Translations under genes and position numbers: made by a program
Shown: in pieces, positions 1 to 9,410 of the stretch
How positions within the stretch are numbered: the stretch's first letter is position 1
How the letters are laid out: every line of letters begins with the position of its first letter
Notes under the pieces: model-generated
The model's input: only the letters and a program-made list of their open reading frames with translations
Told to the model about the DNA's origin: nothing
Database searches by the model: none
Assembly: GCA_028288445.1 (NCBI GenBank)
Contig: JAQBNT010000004.1
Span: 1-48,007, forward strand
Reading direction: 5' to 3'
Source: Hymenobacter sp.
GTDB lineage: Bacteria; Bacteroidota; Bacteroidia; Cytophagales; Hymenobacteraceae
DNA: 48,007 nucleotides

Positions 1-80
1 AGCGGAACGTTCAGGTCCGAGCGGACCAGCACCGGGCGGCCGGAGACATCGGTGGCCAGCAGGTCGTCGAGGGTGTGCAC
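1..80 (-). CDS. pgk: phosphoglycerate kinase, N-terminal fragment (actinobacterial type)
   Basis: Reading leftwards from a GTG at 80-78, the 26 visible codons give VHTLDDLLATDVSGRPVLVR followed by SDLNVP, the typical N-terminus of phosphoglycerate kinase (glycolysis, cytosol). The gene runs off the left edge. A strong Shine-Dalgarno AAGGAG lies at 91-96, ten bases before the GTG. GTG start plus strong SD and almost exclusive G/C third positions fit Actinomycetota and not the Bacteroidota genes of the rest of the window. The gap-then-pgk order is also usual in Actinomycetota. It therefore most likely belongs to the foreign segment that ends inside gap. Confidence 0.8.
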   Translation of the reverse strand, partial: MHTLDDLLATDVSGRPVLVRSDLNVP

Positions 81-178
81 GAGCGCAGAACTCCTTGGTG
101 AGCGAAAGGGATGAGCGCACCGTCCGCCATCGGTGGGCGCGGGACGACCACCGAGGGCCAGCGGCGGGAGGGCGCGAG

Positions 179-1322
<1,144 letters not shown>

Positions 1323-1450
1323 GGCACGGTTTAGGGGCGGTTGTCCGGGCTCAACCGTTTCGGCGAGCAGGGAATAGGACCCTGCGAAAAATTTTCAGCC
1401 TGAAAAACAGGGTACTTTGGTCTTAACAGCCCTTTTTTTTCTGCCAGAAC

Positions 1451-1480
1451 TTGCACGAAACGAAGCGCGCCGTACCTTTG
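1451..1480 (+). promoter_or_regulatory. Bacteroidota promoter of tRNA-Glu
   Basis: A -33 TTG (1451-1453) and a perfect -7 TACCTTTG (1473-1480; consensus TAnnTTTG) are separated by 19 bp, the expected spacing for the Bacteroidota primary sigma factor. The predicted start, about 7 nt downstream, gives a short leader before the tRNA at 1500. Confidence 0.75.
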
Positions 1481-1499
1481 CATCATCAAAACGAACAAC

Positions 1500-1571
1500 G
1501 GTCCGTTCGTCTAGGGGTTAGGACAGTAGATTTTCATTCTACCAACAGGGGTTCGATTCCCCTACGGACTA
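1500..1571 (+). tRNA. tRNA-Glu (anticodon UUC)
   Basis: The cloverleaf folds from sequence. The acceptor stem GGTCCGT pairs with ACGGACT, with a G-U first pair. The anticodon stem GTAGA/TCTAC (1526-1530, 1538-1542) encloses loop TTTTCAT with anticodon TTC at 1533-1535. The T-arm is AGGGG-TTCGATT-CCCCT. The discriminator is A1571. CCA is not fully encoded: CA follows, then A's. The TCGTCTAG start of the D-arm is typical of bacterial tRNA-Glu. Confidence 0.95.
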
Positions 1572-1572
1572 C

Positions 1573-1606
1573 AAAAAAGCCACCTCCAAAGGGTGGCTTT
1601 TTCTTT
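1573..1606 (+). terminator. Rho-independent terminator of tRNA-Glu
   Basis: Stem GCCACC (1579-1584) with GGTGGC (1592-1597), preceded by an A-run and followed by TTTTTCTTT. It starts two bases after the tRNA. Confidence 0.85.
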
Positions 1607-1830
1607 GTACATCAAGTAATAAGGCACCTTTTTACAGGCAGATTTGGGTGATAGCGCCTTTTTGCCAATTATTCTAAGGGTGCAATTTTTGTAAAGTCCA
1701 GGCTTCATTTCGGCCAATAGCAGGCAGGCTCAATACCCTTTGCGTTGCCTTTGTGCTCCACCAGCGTAGGAATGCACCAATAACTATTTCGAGTGCGACG
1801 GGTGGAAATGAAATAAACATCGGGTTCTTC

Positions 1831-1859
1831 CCACTGCATAATTGCGAATTATGCAGTGG
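1831..1859. repeat. perfect 13-bp inverted repeat with 3-nt centre
   Basis: CCACTGCATAATT (1831-1843) is exactly complementary to AATTATGCAGTGG (1847-1859) around GCG. No T-run follows on either strand, so it is not an ordinary intrinsic terminator. It could be an operator, a cruciform or the trace of a mobile element. Confidence 0.6.
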
Positions 1860-1896
1860 AGTTCAGGGAGAATACTCAGTCGCACAGCAATGGTAA

Positions 1897-2126
1897 TCTG
1901 CACAGTGGCTGGCCGACCGGGCTCTGAAGAGCCACCTGCAGCGCGAGAAGTTTGCGTTTCGGTACGCTGAGGACGTCGCCAAATCCATTCAGGTCGCTTT
2001 CCGCTACGGCTCGCATGGCCCGGATTCGAAGCCATGCTGCGGGCCGAAGTCGAGCGCCTCGCGCGCGGGTTTGATGAACGAGGTTACCCCAGTGCAATGG
2101 GCGGCCAGGAGCCCCTTTATATTTGA
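1897..2126 (+). pseudogene. possible frameshifted gene remnant
   Basis: From 1897 one frame reads SAQWLADRALKSHLQREKF and continues protein-like to about 2012. A -1 shift then gives FEAMLRAEVERLARGFDERG and continues to a TGA at 2124-2126. Both halves have the coding-like composition of the local genome, and neither has an intact start. I do not recognise the family. It could equally be chance open frames in GC-rich DNA. Confidence 0.25.
2118..2125 (+). promoter_or_regulatory. -7 element for the GEVED protein gene
   Basis: TATATTTG matches TAnnTTTG exactly and lies 37 bp before the ATG at 2163, giving a leader of about 30 nt. No TTG is seen at the usual -33 distance. Confidence 0.55.
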
Positions 2127-2162
2127 CTACCTTTCTGCTATCTCTCATCTGATGTTTTCCCT

Positions 2163-5100
2163 ATGAAGCAATTCTACCTTCGTTGCTTTCTAATTATAGC
2201 CGTATTATCGTCATCGGGCTTTCTCAGGGGGGTTGTGTACGCTCAGTGCCCCGTGGCCGCCAACTGCACTCCCGGACATGCCAGCAACAGCCAGGCCGCC
2301 AGCTTTGGGATGGGCATTTTCAACGTCGCGCTGGGTAGCATCAACAATACGACGGCCGGCACCACGGACGGCTACCAGAACTATGGCTGCACGCTGGGCA
2401 CTACGTTGAATATCGGTCAGGCCTACCCCATCAGCATTACCACCAATGCCAACGTGAACGAAAACGTGCGGGTGTGGCTGGACTGGAACAATAATGGGGC
2501 TTTCGACCCGGCCACGGAACTGATTTTTTCCTCGAATAGTGCGCGGGTGCATGCCGGCCTTACGGTGGCCATCCCGCTGGGGGCCGTCACGGGGCAGCCG
2601 TTGCGCCTGCGCGTGGCCGCGGATGGCGCGACGGTGCCCTTGCCCACCCCGTGCAGCACGCCGCAATACTCGCAGGTGGAAGACTACCGCGTCACGCTAC
2701 TGGCCAATACCCAGGTGCCCGGCCTGGCGTTCAGCATCGGGGCGACTCAGGCCTGCGCGGGCACGTTTGCCTTCCGCGACCAGAGCAGCCGGCAGCCCAC
2801 CAGCTGGCGCTGGACCTTCGGTGATGGCACGAGCAGCACCCAGCAACAGCCGACGCACACCTACGCGCAGGCCGGCACTTATACCGTGCAGCTGCGCGCC
2901 TGCAATGCCGTGGGCTGCGATTCAAGCCAACAGGAAGTGACCTTCTTTGCGACCTACCCGGTGGCGGCCAGCTGCCAGCCGGCCACGCTCAGCTACTGCT
3001 GTAACTACGGCATTACCCGCGTCGACTTTGGCGACCTTTCGCAGACTTCCGCCGATGGGCAGGCCGGCTACGAGGACTACAGCTGTGCCCGCCGCACGAC
3101 CGTGGCCCAGGGCCAGGTGGTGCCGCTGCACATCACCACGGCCCAGCCGCAGGATACCTGGGTGTACCTCGATGCCAACAACGACGGCCTCTTTGCGGCC
3201 GGCGAGCTGCTGTATCAGGCGCTGAACCGCCCCAGTCCACAGGACTTTGTGACCGTCCCCCGCACGACGCTGACCAACCAGCCACTCCGGCTGCGGGTGA
3301 TTTCCGACGCCGCGGGCACGGCTAACGGTGCCACCAGCCCGTGCGTGGCCCGCACCAGCGGGCAGGTGGAAGACTATACGGTGGTGGTGACGCCCGTTGT
3401 TGCCTGCCCAGCCACCGTGCAGGCCGGGCAAATCACCCACGTATTTTCGGCGGGGCTAGCCGGCGCGGGGGTTGATACGGTGGCCTCGGCGCTGCTGCTG
3501 ACCGGCTACCCGACGGGGGCCACCCTGCAATGGGAGCGCAGCGCCAACACGACGCCCGCGGCGTGGCAGGTGCTGCCGGGCTCGGTTCGGCCCACCCGCT
3601 TTTATTCCCGCCACCGCAATTCGCCCGATAGTCTCTACCGGGTCGCGGTCAGCTGCGCGGGTACCACGGCCTATACCGCCACGGTGCAGGCGACGGGCGT
3701 GCGGGGCGGGCTGGGCGGGGGTAACTGCGCGGCGGATTTCATCACGCGGGTGGCCTTGACAGGAACGCTGCTGGACAATCCCAGCGTCTGCGTCCCGACC
3801 AAAAACGGGTATTTACTTTCCAATCCCTCGCGCCCGACCCAAACCGCGACGGTGCTTTGGAACGAAGTTTACCAACTGCTGGTAACCACCTCGCGGACCA
3901 GTCGCGTGGCGATGTTTGTGGGGGTGCCAGGCCAGCCGATGCAATTGCTGCAGGACGTGATTACTGCGCCCAACGGAGGACTTACCAGCCTAGTGCTGCC
4001 CCTGAATACGCTGTCGATTCCGGCCGCTCCCCCCGTGCTGCTGCTGCGGCTGCGGTGCGTAGACCCGTCCCCTTTCCACTACCCCCTCGCTACTCGTCCC
4101 ATCACGTACGATGAATTGCTTTATGATGGTGAAACGGAAGATTACGTGTTGCGCGTGGCCCCCTTCGCCTGCCCCACCACGCCGGTGACCGCCGGCTTGC
4201 TCGTGGCCCCGGCCGGGCCCCAATGCGCCCGCAATGACTTCACACTGCGCCTGAACGGCTTCACCCCCGGTGCCACGCTGCAATGGCAAAGCTCGGCCGA
4301 TAGCCTAAGCTGGCAGAACATTTCCACTCCCCGCAGTGAGCTGACCACCCGCCTGACGGCCACTACCTACTACCGGGTGCAGGCGCAGGGCTGCTCCGGT
4401 CTGGCGGTGACGACGCCCGCCGTAGGCGTGCACCTGCTGCCCATGGCCGATTGTTACTGCCCGTTGAGCACGGCCACCGTCCCGGCGACGGGCCCGGTCA
4501 TTGCCCGGGTGCAGCTGCTGGGGACCCGCCTCGACAACGCCAGCCCGGCCATCGCCGGCGGCCCCAGGCGGGTGCGCTATGCCCCCACCACCCCCAGTCA
4601 GACGGCCGAGGTGGTACGCGGGGCCACCTACACCCTGGCCCTCACCGTGGCCAATACTCCCGCCACCGGGGCTGCCGTACACGCCGCCGCCTGGCTCGAC
4701 CTGGACCGCAACGGCTTCTACGATTCGCTGGAATGGGTGCACCTGCTGCGCACGCCCGCCGCAAGTGGCAGCGTCGTTTACCAAGCCACGCTGCCGGTAG
4801 CGGCCAGTGCCCAGCTCGGAACCACAGCCCTGCGCGTACGGGTGGGCAACAACGTTTCGTACCGCCCCACCCTGGCTTGTGAAGCCGGGACCGGGGCCGG
4901 TGAGGGCGAAATGGAAGATTACACGCTCACCATTATTGCCCCGCCCTGTGGCGCGGCGCTCACTGCGGGCAGCATCACCCCAGTGCCGGCTCCCAACGGC
5001 CGCACCCGGCTGCGGAGCGTGGGCTACACGCTGGGAACCGATTTGCAGTGGCAGCGCTCGGCCGACTCGCTGGCCTGGAACGACATCACCGGGGCCGTGA

Positions 5101-6293
5101 CCGATGAGTACCCGGTCTGGTTTGTGTCAGCCCACTACTACCGCCTGCGGGTGCAGTGCGGCGGCACCACGGCTTACAGCCGGGCGGTGCAGGCCCGGCA
5201 ACCGGGCCAGCCCGTGGGCTGCGTGCAGTACGGCCCCCAAAACAGGTCGGGGGATTTCTGCTATGTGGACGACGTGGAAATCGGCGGGACGCCGCTGGTG
5301 AACATTGGTTCGCGAGTCAGCACTAGCCAGTGGAATTACACGGCCTATACGCCCGGCGCGGGCCGCATTCAGGAGGCCGTGGGTTACTGGCCGCCACAGC
5401 AGCAGGGCTTCACGGCCACGCTGGTGCGCGGCAACACCTACCCGCTGCGCCTGACGGGCTTCGGCACCGTGCAGGGCGGCATCAACCAGCCGGTCACCAT
5501 CGGTGCCTGGGTAGACTGGAACCAGGATGGCACGTTTGCCCCCGGCGAGTACTACGGCCAGCCGTCCACCACGTACGCGGCGGGTCGCCTCACCTTCACC
5601 GGCCCATTGGCCGTGCCGGCAACGGCGGCGCTGGGCACCGTGCTGATGCGGGTGCGGGCCTTCGGCGGCTTGCTGCCGACCGATGGCTGTCAGATAATTC
5701 TGTCCGGCGAAACGGCCGAAACCGAGGACTATCTCCTCACCGTGGCGGACCAGCCAGCGCTGGTCGTGCCCACGCTCACGGCCTCGCTGTGCACGGGCCA
5801 GCCGCTACGCCTGGAAAGCACCAGTGCCGGGGCGGGGGCTACTTACCGCTGGCTGGGGCCGAATGGTTTCCAGGCGACCGGGGCAGTGGCCACGCGGGCG
5901 GCGTTCACGACGGCCGACGCGGGCACTTACATTGCCGTGGCCGAGCGCGCCGGCGAGCGATTGGTGACCTCGCTCTACGTGCCAGCCGCGCCCTCCTGCC
6001 TGCCGGTCGTATCGGCTAACCGCACGCCGATGGGCCGGCCGTCCCTGGCCATCTTCCCGAACCCAACAACCGGACGCTGCACTATTCAGTTGGCTGGCAC
6101 CAGTACCCGCCCGCTCCAGGTGCTCGTGCGCAATGCGCTGGGGCAAGTGGTGGCCACCCCAAGCCCGGAAGCGCGAAGTGGACCATTAGGCCAGGAGATA
6201 CTACTAGACCTGCGGGGATTAGCTGCGGGGCTGTACGTGATAGAGTTACGCGATGCCCAGGGCAGTCTGTTTGGCAAAGTGCTGGTGAAGTAA
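2163..6293 (+). CDS. secreted multidomain GEVED/PKD protein with T9SS type A sorting domain
   Basis: A 1376-residue exported protein. The signal peptide is about residues 1-27, with likely cleavage at VYA/Q. Five GEVED-type modules each end in an acidic (V/T/M)EDY strand: VEDYRVTL near 172, VEDYTVVV near 402, TEDYVLRV near 657, MEDYTLTI near 916 and TEDYLLTV near 1187. A PKD domain lies at about 183-262 (WRWTFGDG). A typical T9SS type A sorting domain spans about 1294-1376 (LAIFPNPTTGRCTIQL start, GLYVIELRD near the end). Each GEVED module carries a calcium-loop-like D-x-(D/N)-x-(D/N)-G stretch (DWNNNGAFD, DANNDGLF, DLDRNGFYD, DWNQDGTF). The protein is probably exported through the type IX system to the surface or medium, as an adhesin or matrix protein. 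No catalytic domain is recognised. It is monocistronic, with its own promoter at 2118. Confidence 0.88.
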   Translation: MKQFYLRCFLIIAVLSSSGFLRGVVYAQCPVAANCTPGHASNSQAASFGMGIFNVALGSINNTTAGTTDGYQNYGCTLGTTLNIGQAYPISITTNANVNENVRVWLDWNNNGAFDPATELIFSSNSARVHAGLTVAIPLGAVTGQPLRLRVAADGATVPLPTPCSTPQYSQVEDYRVTLLANTQVPGLAFSIGATQACAGTFAFRDQSSRQPTSWRWTFGDGTSSTQQQPTHTYAQAGTYTVQLRACNAVGCDSSQQEVTFFATYPVAASCQPATLSYCCNYGITRVDFGDLSQTSADGQAGYEDYSCARRTTVAQGQVVPLHITTAQPQDTWVYLDANNDGLFAAGELLYQALNRPSPQDFVTVPRTTLTNQPLRLRVISDAAGTANGATSPCVARTSGQVEDYTVVVTPVVACPATVQAGQITHVFSAGLAGAGVDTVASALLLTGYPTGATLQWERSANTTPAAWQVLPGSVRPTRFYSRHRNSPDSLYRVAVSCAGTTAYTATVQATGVRGGLGGGNCAADFITRVALTGTLLDNPSVCVPTKNGYLLSNPSRPTQTATVLWNEVYQLLVTTSRTSRVAMFVGVPGQPMQLLQDVITAPNGGLTSLVLPLNTLSIPAAPPVLLLRLRCVDPSPFHYPLATRPITYDELLYDGETEDYVLRVAPFACPTTPVTAGLLVAPAGPQCARNDFTLRLNGFTPGATLQWQSSADSLSWQNISTPRSELTTRLTATTYYRVQAQGCSGLAVTTPAVGVHLLPMADCYCPLSTATVPATGPVIARVQLLGTRLDNASPAIAGGPRRVRYAPTTPSQTAEVVRGATYTLALTVANTPATGAAVHAAAWLDLDRNGFYDSLEWVHLLRTPAASGSVVYQATLPVAASAQLGTTALRVRVGNNVSYRPTLACEAGTGAGEGEMEDYTLTIIAPPCGAALTAGSITPVPAPNGRTRLRSVGYTLGTDLQWQRSADSLAWNDITGAVTDEYPVWFVSAHYYRLRVQCGGTTAYSRAVQARQPGQPVGCVQYGPQNRSGDFCYVDDVEIGGTPLVNIGSRVSTSQWNYTAYTPGAGRIQEAVGYWPPQQQGFTATLVRGNTYPLRLTGFGTVQGGINQPVTIGAWVDWNQDGTFAPGEYYGQPSTTYAAGRLTFTGPLAVPATAALGTVLMRVRAFGGLLPTDGCQIILSGETAETEDYLLTVADQPALVVPTLTASLCTGQPLRLESTSAGAGATYRWLGPNGFQATGAVATRAAFTTADAGTYIAVAERAGERLVTSLYVPAAPSCLPVVSANRTPMGRPSLAIFPNPTTGRCTIQLAGTSTRPLQVLVRNALGQVVATPSPEARSGPLGQEILLDLRGLAAGLYVIELRDAQGSLFGKVLVK

Positions 6294-6378
6294 TCAGGAG
6301 TTCTTCTTCCAAGTGAGCGGAGCTGCTTTGTCAAAAGGAAACAGAATAGAAGGACGGGGCCAGCACCCGTACCCCGCG

Positions 6379-7110
6379 CTACGAACGGTCGCCGGCCTGC
6401 TTTTCTAATTGCCGAAGCTGCTGCCGGAGGCGGTACACCTGCCGAAACTCCTGGGGGAGCTGCCCGATGCGGGCTTTGCTGCGCTCGTCGTTTTCCCAGC
6501 GCACGGGCACCTCCCGGATGCTCAGCCCGTGGGCGCGGGCCCGGGCCAGCACTTCCAAGTCAAACGACCAGCCGTCCACGGTGCAGGCCGCGAAGGTGTG
6601 CGTGGCCGCCGCCGCCGTAAAGGCCTTGAAGCCGCAATGCGTGTCGGCCACGCCGGGCAGCAGCACGCGCTGCACCACCCGGTTGACGAGCCGGCTCCAG
6701 ACCCGGCGGAACCAGGGCTGGGGCCGCGTGACGCGGGAGCCGGCCAGGTAGCGGGAGCCAATGGCAATGTCGGCCCCCGCCGCCAGCGCCCGCAGCAGCG
6801 GGTCCAGCTCGTCGATGGGGGTGGAACCGTCGGCGTCGGAAAACAGGCGGACGTGGCCCGTGGCCGCCAGCATGCCCCGACGCACCGCGTGGCCTTTGCC
6901 CCGGTTGGCCGGCGAGCACAGCACGCGCAGGCCGGGGAGCTCGCCGGCCAGGGCCGTCACCAGCGCCACCGTGTCGTCCTTCGAGCCGTCGTCGACCACG
7001 AGGATTTCAAAGCTGGCGGGGCGCGCGGCCAGAAACCGATGCACGCGCCGCAGCGTGGGCCCAATGCGGTGCGCTTCGTTGAAGGCCGGGATAATCAGGC
7101 TCAGCTCCAT
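6379..7110 (-). CDS. family 2 glycosyltransferase (dolichyl-phosphate-glucosyltransferase-like)
   Basis: A 243-residue GT-A fold glycosyltransferase. It starts MELSLIIPAFNEAHRIG, has VVDDGSKDD at 38-46 and a DAD metal motif (residues 92-94 in FSDADGST), and carries the HCGFKAF and WSFDLEVL motifs of the polyprenyl-phosphate glucose/mannose transferase subgroup. It probably moves a sugar from a nucleotide donor to a lipid-phosphate or similar acceptor at the inner face of the membrane; no C-terminal membrane segments are seen. I chose the ATG at 7110 over an upstream in-frame start at 7194 because it overlaps the stop of the radical SAM gene (TGATG), a translational-coupling arrangement, and because it fits the family N-terminus. 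The acceptor is unknown. Confidence 0.88.
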   Translation of the reverse strand: MELSLIIPAFNEAHRIGPTLRRVHRFLAARPASFEILVVDDGSKDDTVALVTALAGELPGLRVLCSPANRGKGHAVRRGMLAATGHVRLFSDADGSTPIDELDPLLRALAAGADIAIGSRYLAGSRVTRPQPWFRRVWSRLVNRVVQRVLLPGVADTHCGFKAFTAAAATHTFAACTVDGWSFDLEVLARARAHGLSIREVPVRWENDERSKARIGQLPQEFRQVYRLRQQLRQLEKQAGDRS

Positions 7111-8078
7111 CAGACCCGGGCGCTTTGCTGGGACCGGAAGCCGTCGAGGCGGCTGCCCAGGTGAGCGTAGGCAATGGGGCAGCGGGCCGCGCACGTTTTC
7201 CCGCAGTCAAACTGAGCGCGGATATCGGCCACCGAATACTCGGCCAGGGGCTTGGCCGGCGAGCCGGTTTTGGGCTGGCACAGGTGAACGAGGCCCGCCC
7301 CGTCGACCTCGAAATGCCGGGCCCCGGCGCGGCACTTCCAGTTCTTGCTTTCGCCGCGGGCCAGGGGCAGCTGAAAGTTGTCGTTGAGCACTTGCGGCAA
7401 GCGGCCTTTCATGGCCCGGATGCGCAGGTAGGCTTGCAGGGCTTCCTCGCTCAGGGGCAGGGCCTGCCCGCTGCTGTCGCGCATCAGCGAGCACTGGAAC
7501 CCAAAGCCGAAGCCCACCACCACCCTGGCCACTTCCTCCATCTCGGCCGGGTTGCCAGACCCCAGCACCCCATTCACCCGCACCATGAACCGGGCGTGTT
7601 TGCGCAGCAGCTCCAGCTTGGGGCGCAGCCGGCGCATACTTTTCTCGGTCACCTCGTTGTCTTCCAGGCTATCGCAGCTCAGCTGCATGCCGAATAGGCC
7701 GGCCTCGTTCAGGCTTTTGATGAGCGGAGCCTTGAGTACGTGGCCGTTGGTGTTTATCATGGGCACCATGCCCGCTTCTGCGATGTAGCGGACCAGCTCG
7801 GCGATGTGCGGATGCAGCAGGGGCTCGCCCCCGTTGAGCGTCACAAACACGGCTTTCAGCTTCCGCAGGGCATCCACCCGCGCTTTCAGTTCGGCCAGCG
7901 GCACGGGCTTGGACACCTTGTCGTACTCGTAGCAATAGCCGCAGGCCAAGTTGCAGCGGCGGGTCACCACGATTTGGACCAGCACCGGCCGGTCCCGGTC
8001 CAGGGCGGCCTTCGTCATTTTCCACAAGACCCGGGCCCGGGAAATACGAATCGGGGAATCAAAAGAAGGTAAACGCAT
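7110..8078 (-). CDS. radical SAM protein with SPASM-like C-terminus
   Basis: 322 residues. The radical SAM cluster motif is CNLACGYC (Cys42, Cys46, Cys49), followed by GGEP (83-86). A Cys-rich tail (CRAG, HLCQPK, DCGKTCAARC) would ligate one or more auxiliary Fe-S clusters as in SPASM/twitch enzymes. It makes a 5'-deoxyadenosyl radical from SAM; the substrate cannot be told. No small precursor peptide is seen nearby, so peptide maturation is not supported. It is translationally coupled to the glycosyltransferase, which points to modification or synthesis of a glycolipid or glycan. Confidence 0.85.
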   Translation of the reverse strand: MRLPSFDSPIRISRARVLWKMTKAALDRDRPVLVQIVVTRRCNLACGYCYEYDKVSKPVPLAELKARVDALRKLKAVFVTLNGGEPLLHPHIAELVRYIAEAGMVPMINTNGHVLKAPLIKSLNEAGLFGMQLSCDSLEDNEVTEKSMRRLRPKLELLRKHARFMVRVNGVLGSGNPAEMEEVARVVVGFGFGFQCSLMRDSSGQALPLSEEALQAYLRIRAMKGRLPQVLNDNFQLPLARGESKNWKCRAGARHFEVDGAGLVHLCQPKTGSPAKPLAEYSVADIRAQFDCGKTCAARCPIAYAHLGSRLDGFRSQQSARV

Positions 8079-8390
8079 AATAAACAGTGGTTAAGAATGA
8101 AAAGGAAACAATGCAGCACCCGGCTGCCAACCGAATGGGACAAACCTCCCACACTTTTCACCCGTCCGGAAGCGTTTTCTGCCGAAGGCGGATTTTGGGG
8201 CATTGAATCGGGATACGAGCCGGGTGAAGTGGCGGGCCGAATGCGGCTTTTCGGCGGGCGAGCTGGTAATATTGCTTTGTTGTTCCGGTGTGGCACTCAG
8301 GTCCCCCGCGCTACGAAGGGGGCCGTTGCCTCCGCTTTCTTCTTTCGGCGACCATTGCCCGGGCGCAATTCGTCGCCTCACCCCGGCCCC
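8079..8390. other. intergenic region between divergent rSAM and kinase genes
   Basis: 312 bp that must hold the promoters of the rSAM/GT operon (minus) and the kinase operon (plus). I see no clean TAnnTTTG element for either. An upstream extension of the kinase frame to 8097 exists, but its predicted peptide is not kinase-like. CCCCC and GGGGG around 8303-8321 could form a small hairpin. Confidence 0.4.
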
Positions 8391-9410
8391 ATGATTCGAA
8401 AAATTGCGTTGGCCGCCCTGGCCGCCACAGCGGTCTTCCATGTGGCGGTGTTCATCCAGTACGGCACCTTGTGGGTGGGCGCGCTCGTCGGCTACCAGGA
8501 GCTGCTGCTGGTGTTTGCCTTTCTGCTGCCCACCTTCTGGGCTCATGCGCACATTGCCCATCTCTTTGGGGCTGACCGCCTGACCAAACCGCCCGCCCCG
8601 GTTAAAGCCCTGTTGGAAGGGCTGTGCGTGGTGCTGGTCAGCCTGGTTTTCTGGTTGGTGTTCTTCACCTTGCCGCAGCATTACCTGGTGCCCACCGCGG
8701 AAATCACGCCCAAAGCCCTGCGCCTTTCGCTGGCGATAAGCGCGGTGCTTTCCTTGTTCTTCTATTACTTCGTGGAGCGCGAGCACAGCCGCCAAAAGCT
8801 GCAGCAGGAAGGATACCGGGTGGCGCAGCTGCAAAAGGAAACCTTCCGGGCGCAGCTCGAAGCCCTGAAAAGCCAGGTGGACCCGCACTTCCTGTTCAAC
8901 AGCCTCAACGTGCTCGGCTCGCTGATTCACCTCGACCCGGACCGGGCCGTGCAGTTCCTGGGCCAGCTCGCGGACGTCTACCGCGCCTTGCTCGATGCCG
9001 GGGCGCATACGCTGGTGCCGCTGGGCCGCGAAATGGCGCTGGTGCGCGCCTACGCCAGCCTGATGGAAACCCGTTTCGGCGCGGCCCTGCGGGTGGAATG
9101 GGACGTGGCCCCGGCGTGGGAGCAGGCCCTGGTGCCCCCCACCGCCGTGCAAATGCTGCTGGAAAATGCCATTAAGCACAACGGCTCCACCACGCGCAAG
9201 CCCCTGCGCATCAAGGTATCCGCCGCCGATGGCCTGCTGGTGGTCGAAAACAACCGGCAGCCCCGCACCGACGCGGTGCCCTCCACCCACACGGGCTTGC
9301 AAAACATCCAGCGCCGCTACCAGCACCTGACCGACCGCCCCGTGGAAATCGTGCCCACGCCGGCGTCCTTTGTCGTCCGCCTCCCGCTCCTCACCGCCCC
9401 CGCCGCATGA
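8391..9410 (+). CDS. LytS/YehU-type sensor histidine kinase
   Basis: 339 residues. Four membrane segments (about 5-22, 32-55, 72-95, 107-128) are followed by a short coiled coil (130-160) and the His_kinase domain, whose phospho-acceptor motif DPHFLFNSLN has His166. An ATPase region follows (LLENAIKHN, then GLQNIQRRY as the G-box). I chose the ATG at 8391 because it opens directly on the first membrane helix; an in-frame start at 8097 would add a 98-residue low-quality extension. The gene overlaps the LytTR regulator by ATGA, so the pair forms one two-component system. No periplasmic sensor domain is visible, so the signal may be sensed in the membrane. It faces away from the glycoside operon. 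Confidence 0.9.
   Translation: MIRKIALAALAATAVFHVAVFIQYGTLWVGALVGYQELLLVFAFLLPTFWAHAHIAHLFGADRLTKPPAPVKALLEGLCVVLVSLVFWLVFFTLPQHYLVPTAEITPKALRLSLAISAVLSLFFYYFVEREHSRQKLQQEGYRVAQLQKETFRAQLEALKSQVDPHFLFNSLNVLGSLIHLDPDRAVQFLGQLADVYRALLDAGAHTLVPLGREMALVRAYASLMETRFGAALRVEWDVAPAWEQALVPPTAVQMLLENAIKHNGSTTRKPLRIKVSAADGLLVVENNRQPRTDAVPSTHTGLQNIQRRYQHLTDRPVEIVPTPASFVVRLPLLTAPAA

Larger units (their letters stand above)
1607..2162. other. intergenic stretch without an intact gene
   Basis: No convincing intact gene is visible between the tRNA terminator and the GEVED protein. Within it are a perfect palindrome (1831-1859), a possible gene remnant (1897-2126) and the promoter of the next gene (2118-2125), listed separately. 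The first ~220 bases are AT-richer than the rest of the window and show no recognisable signal. Confidence 0.5.

Noticed and set aside
7111..7194. Upstream start for the glycosyltransferase at 7194
   Set aside because: It would overlap the radical SAM gene by 84 bases and add an N-terminus unlike the family; the TGATG-coupled ATG at 7110 fits.
6372..8317. 14-bp direct repeat CCCCGCGCTACGAA at 6372-6385 and 8304-8317 flanking the rSAM/GT operon
   Set aside because: A few 14-mer matches are expected by chance in a 48-kb GC-rich window, and neither copy has further structure.
8091..9326. Long open frame of 411 codons on the minus strand opposite the histidine kinase
   Set aside because: It mirrors the kinase coding frame in GC-rich DNA and has no family-like sequence; the plus-strand kinase has all motifs.
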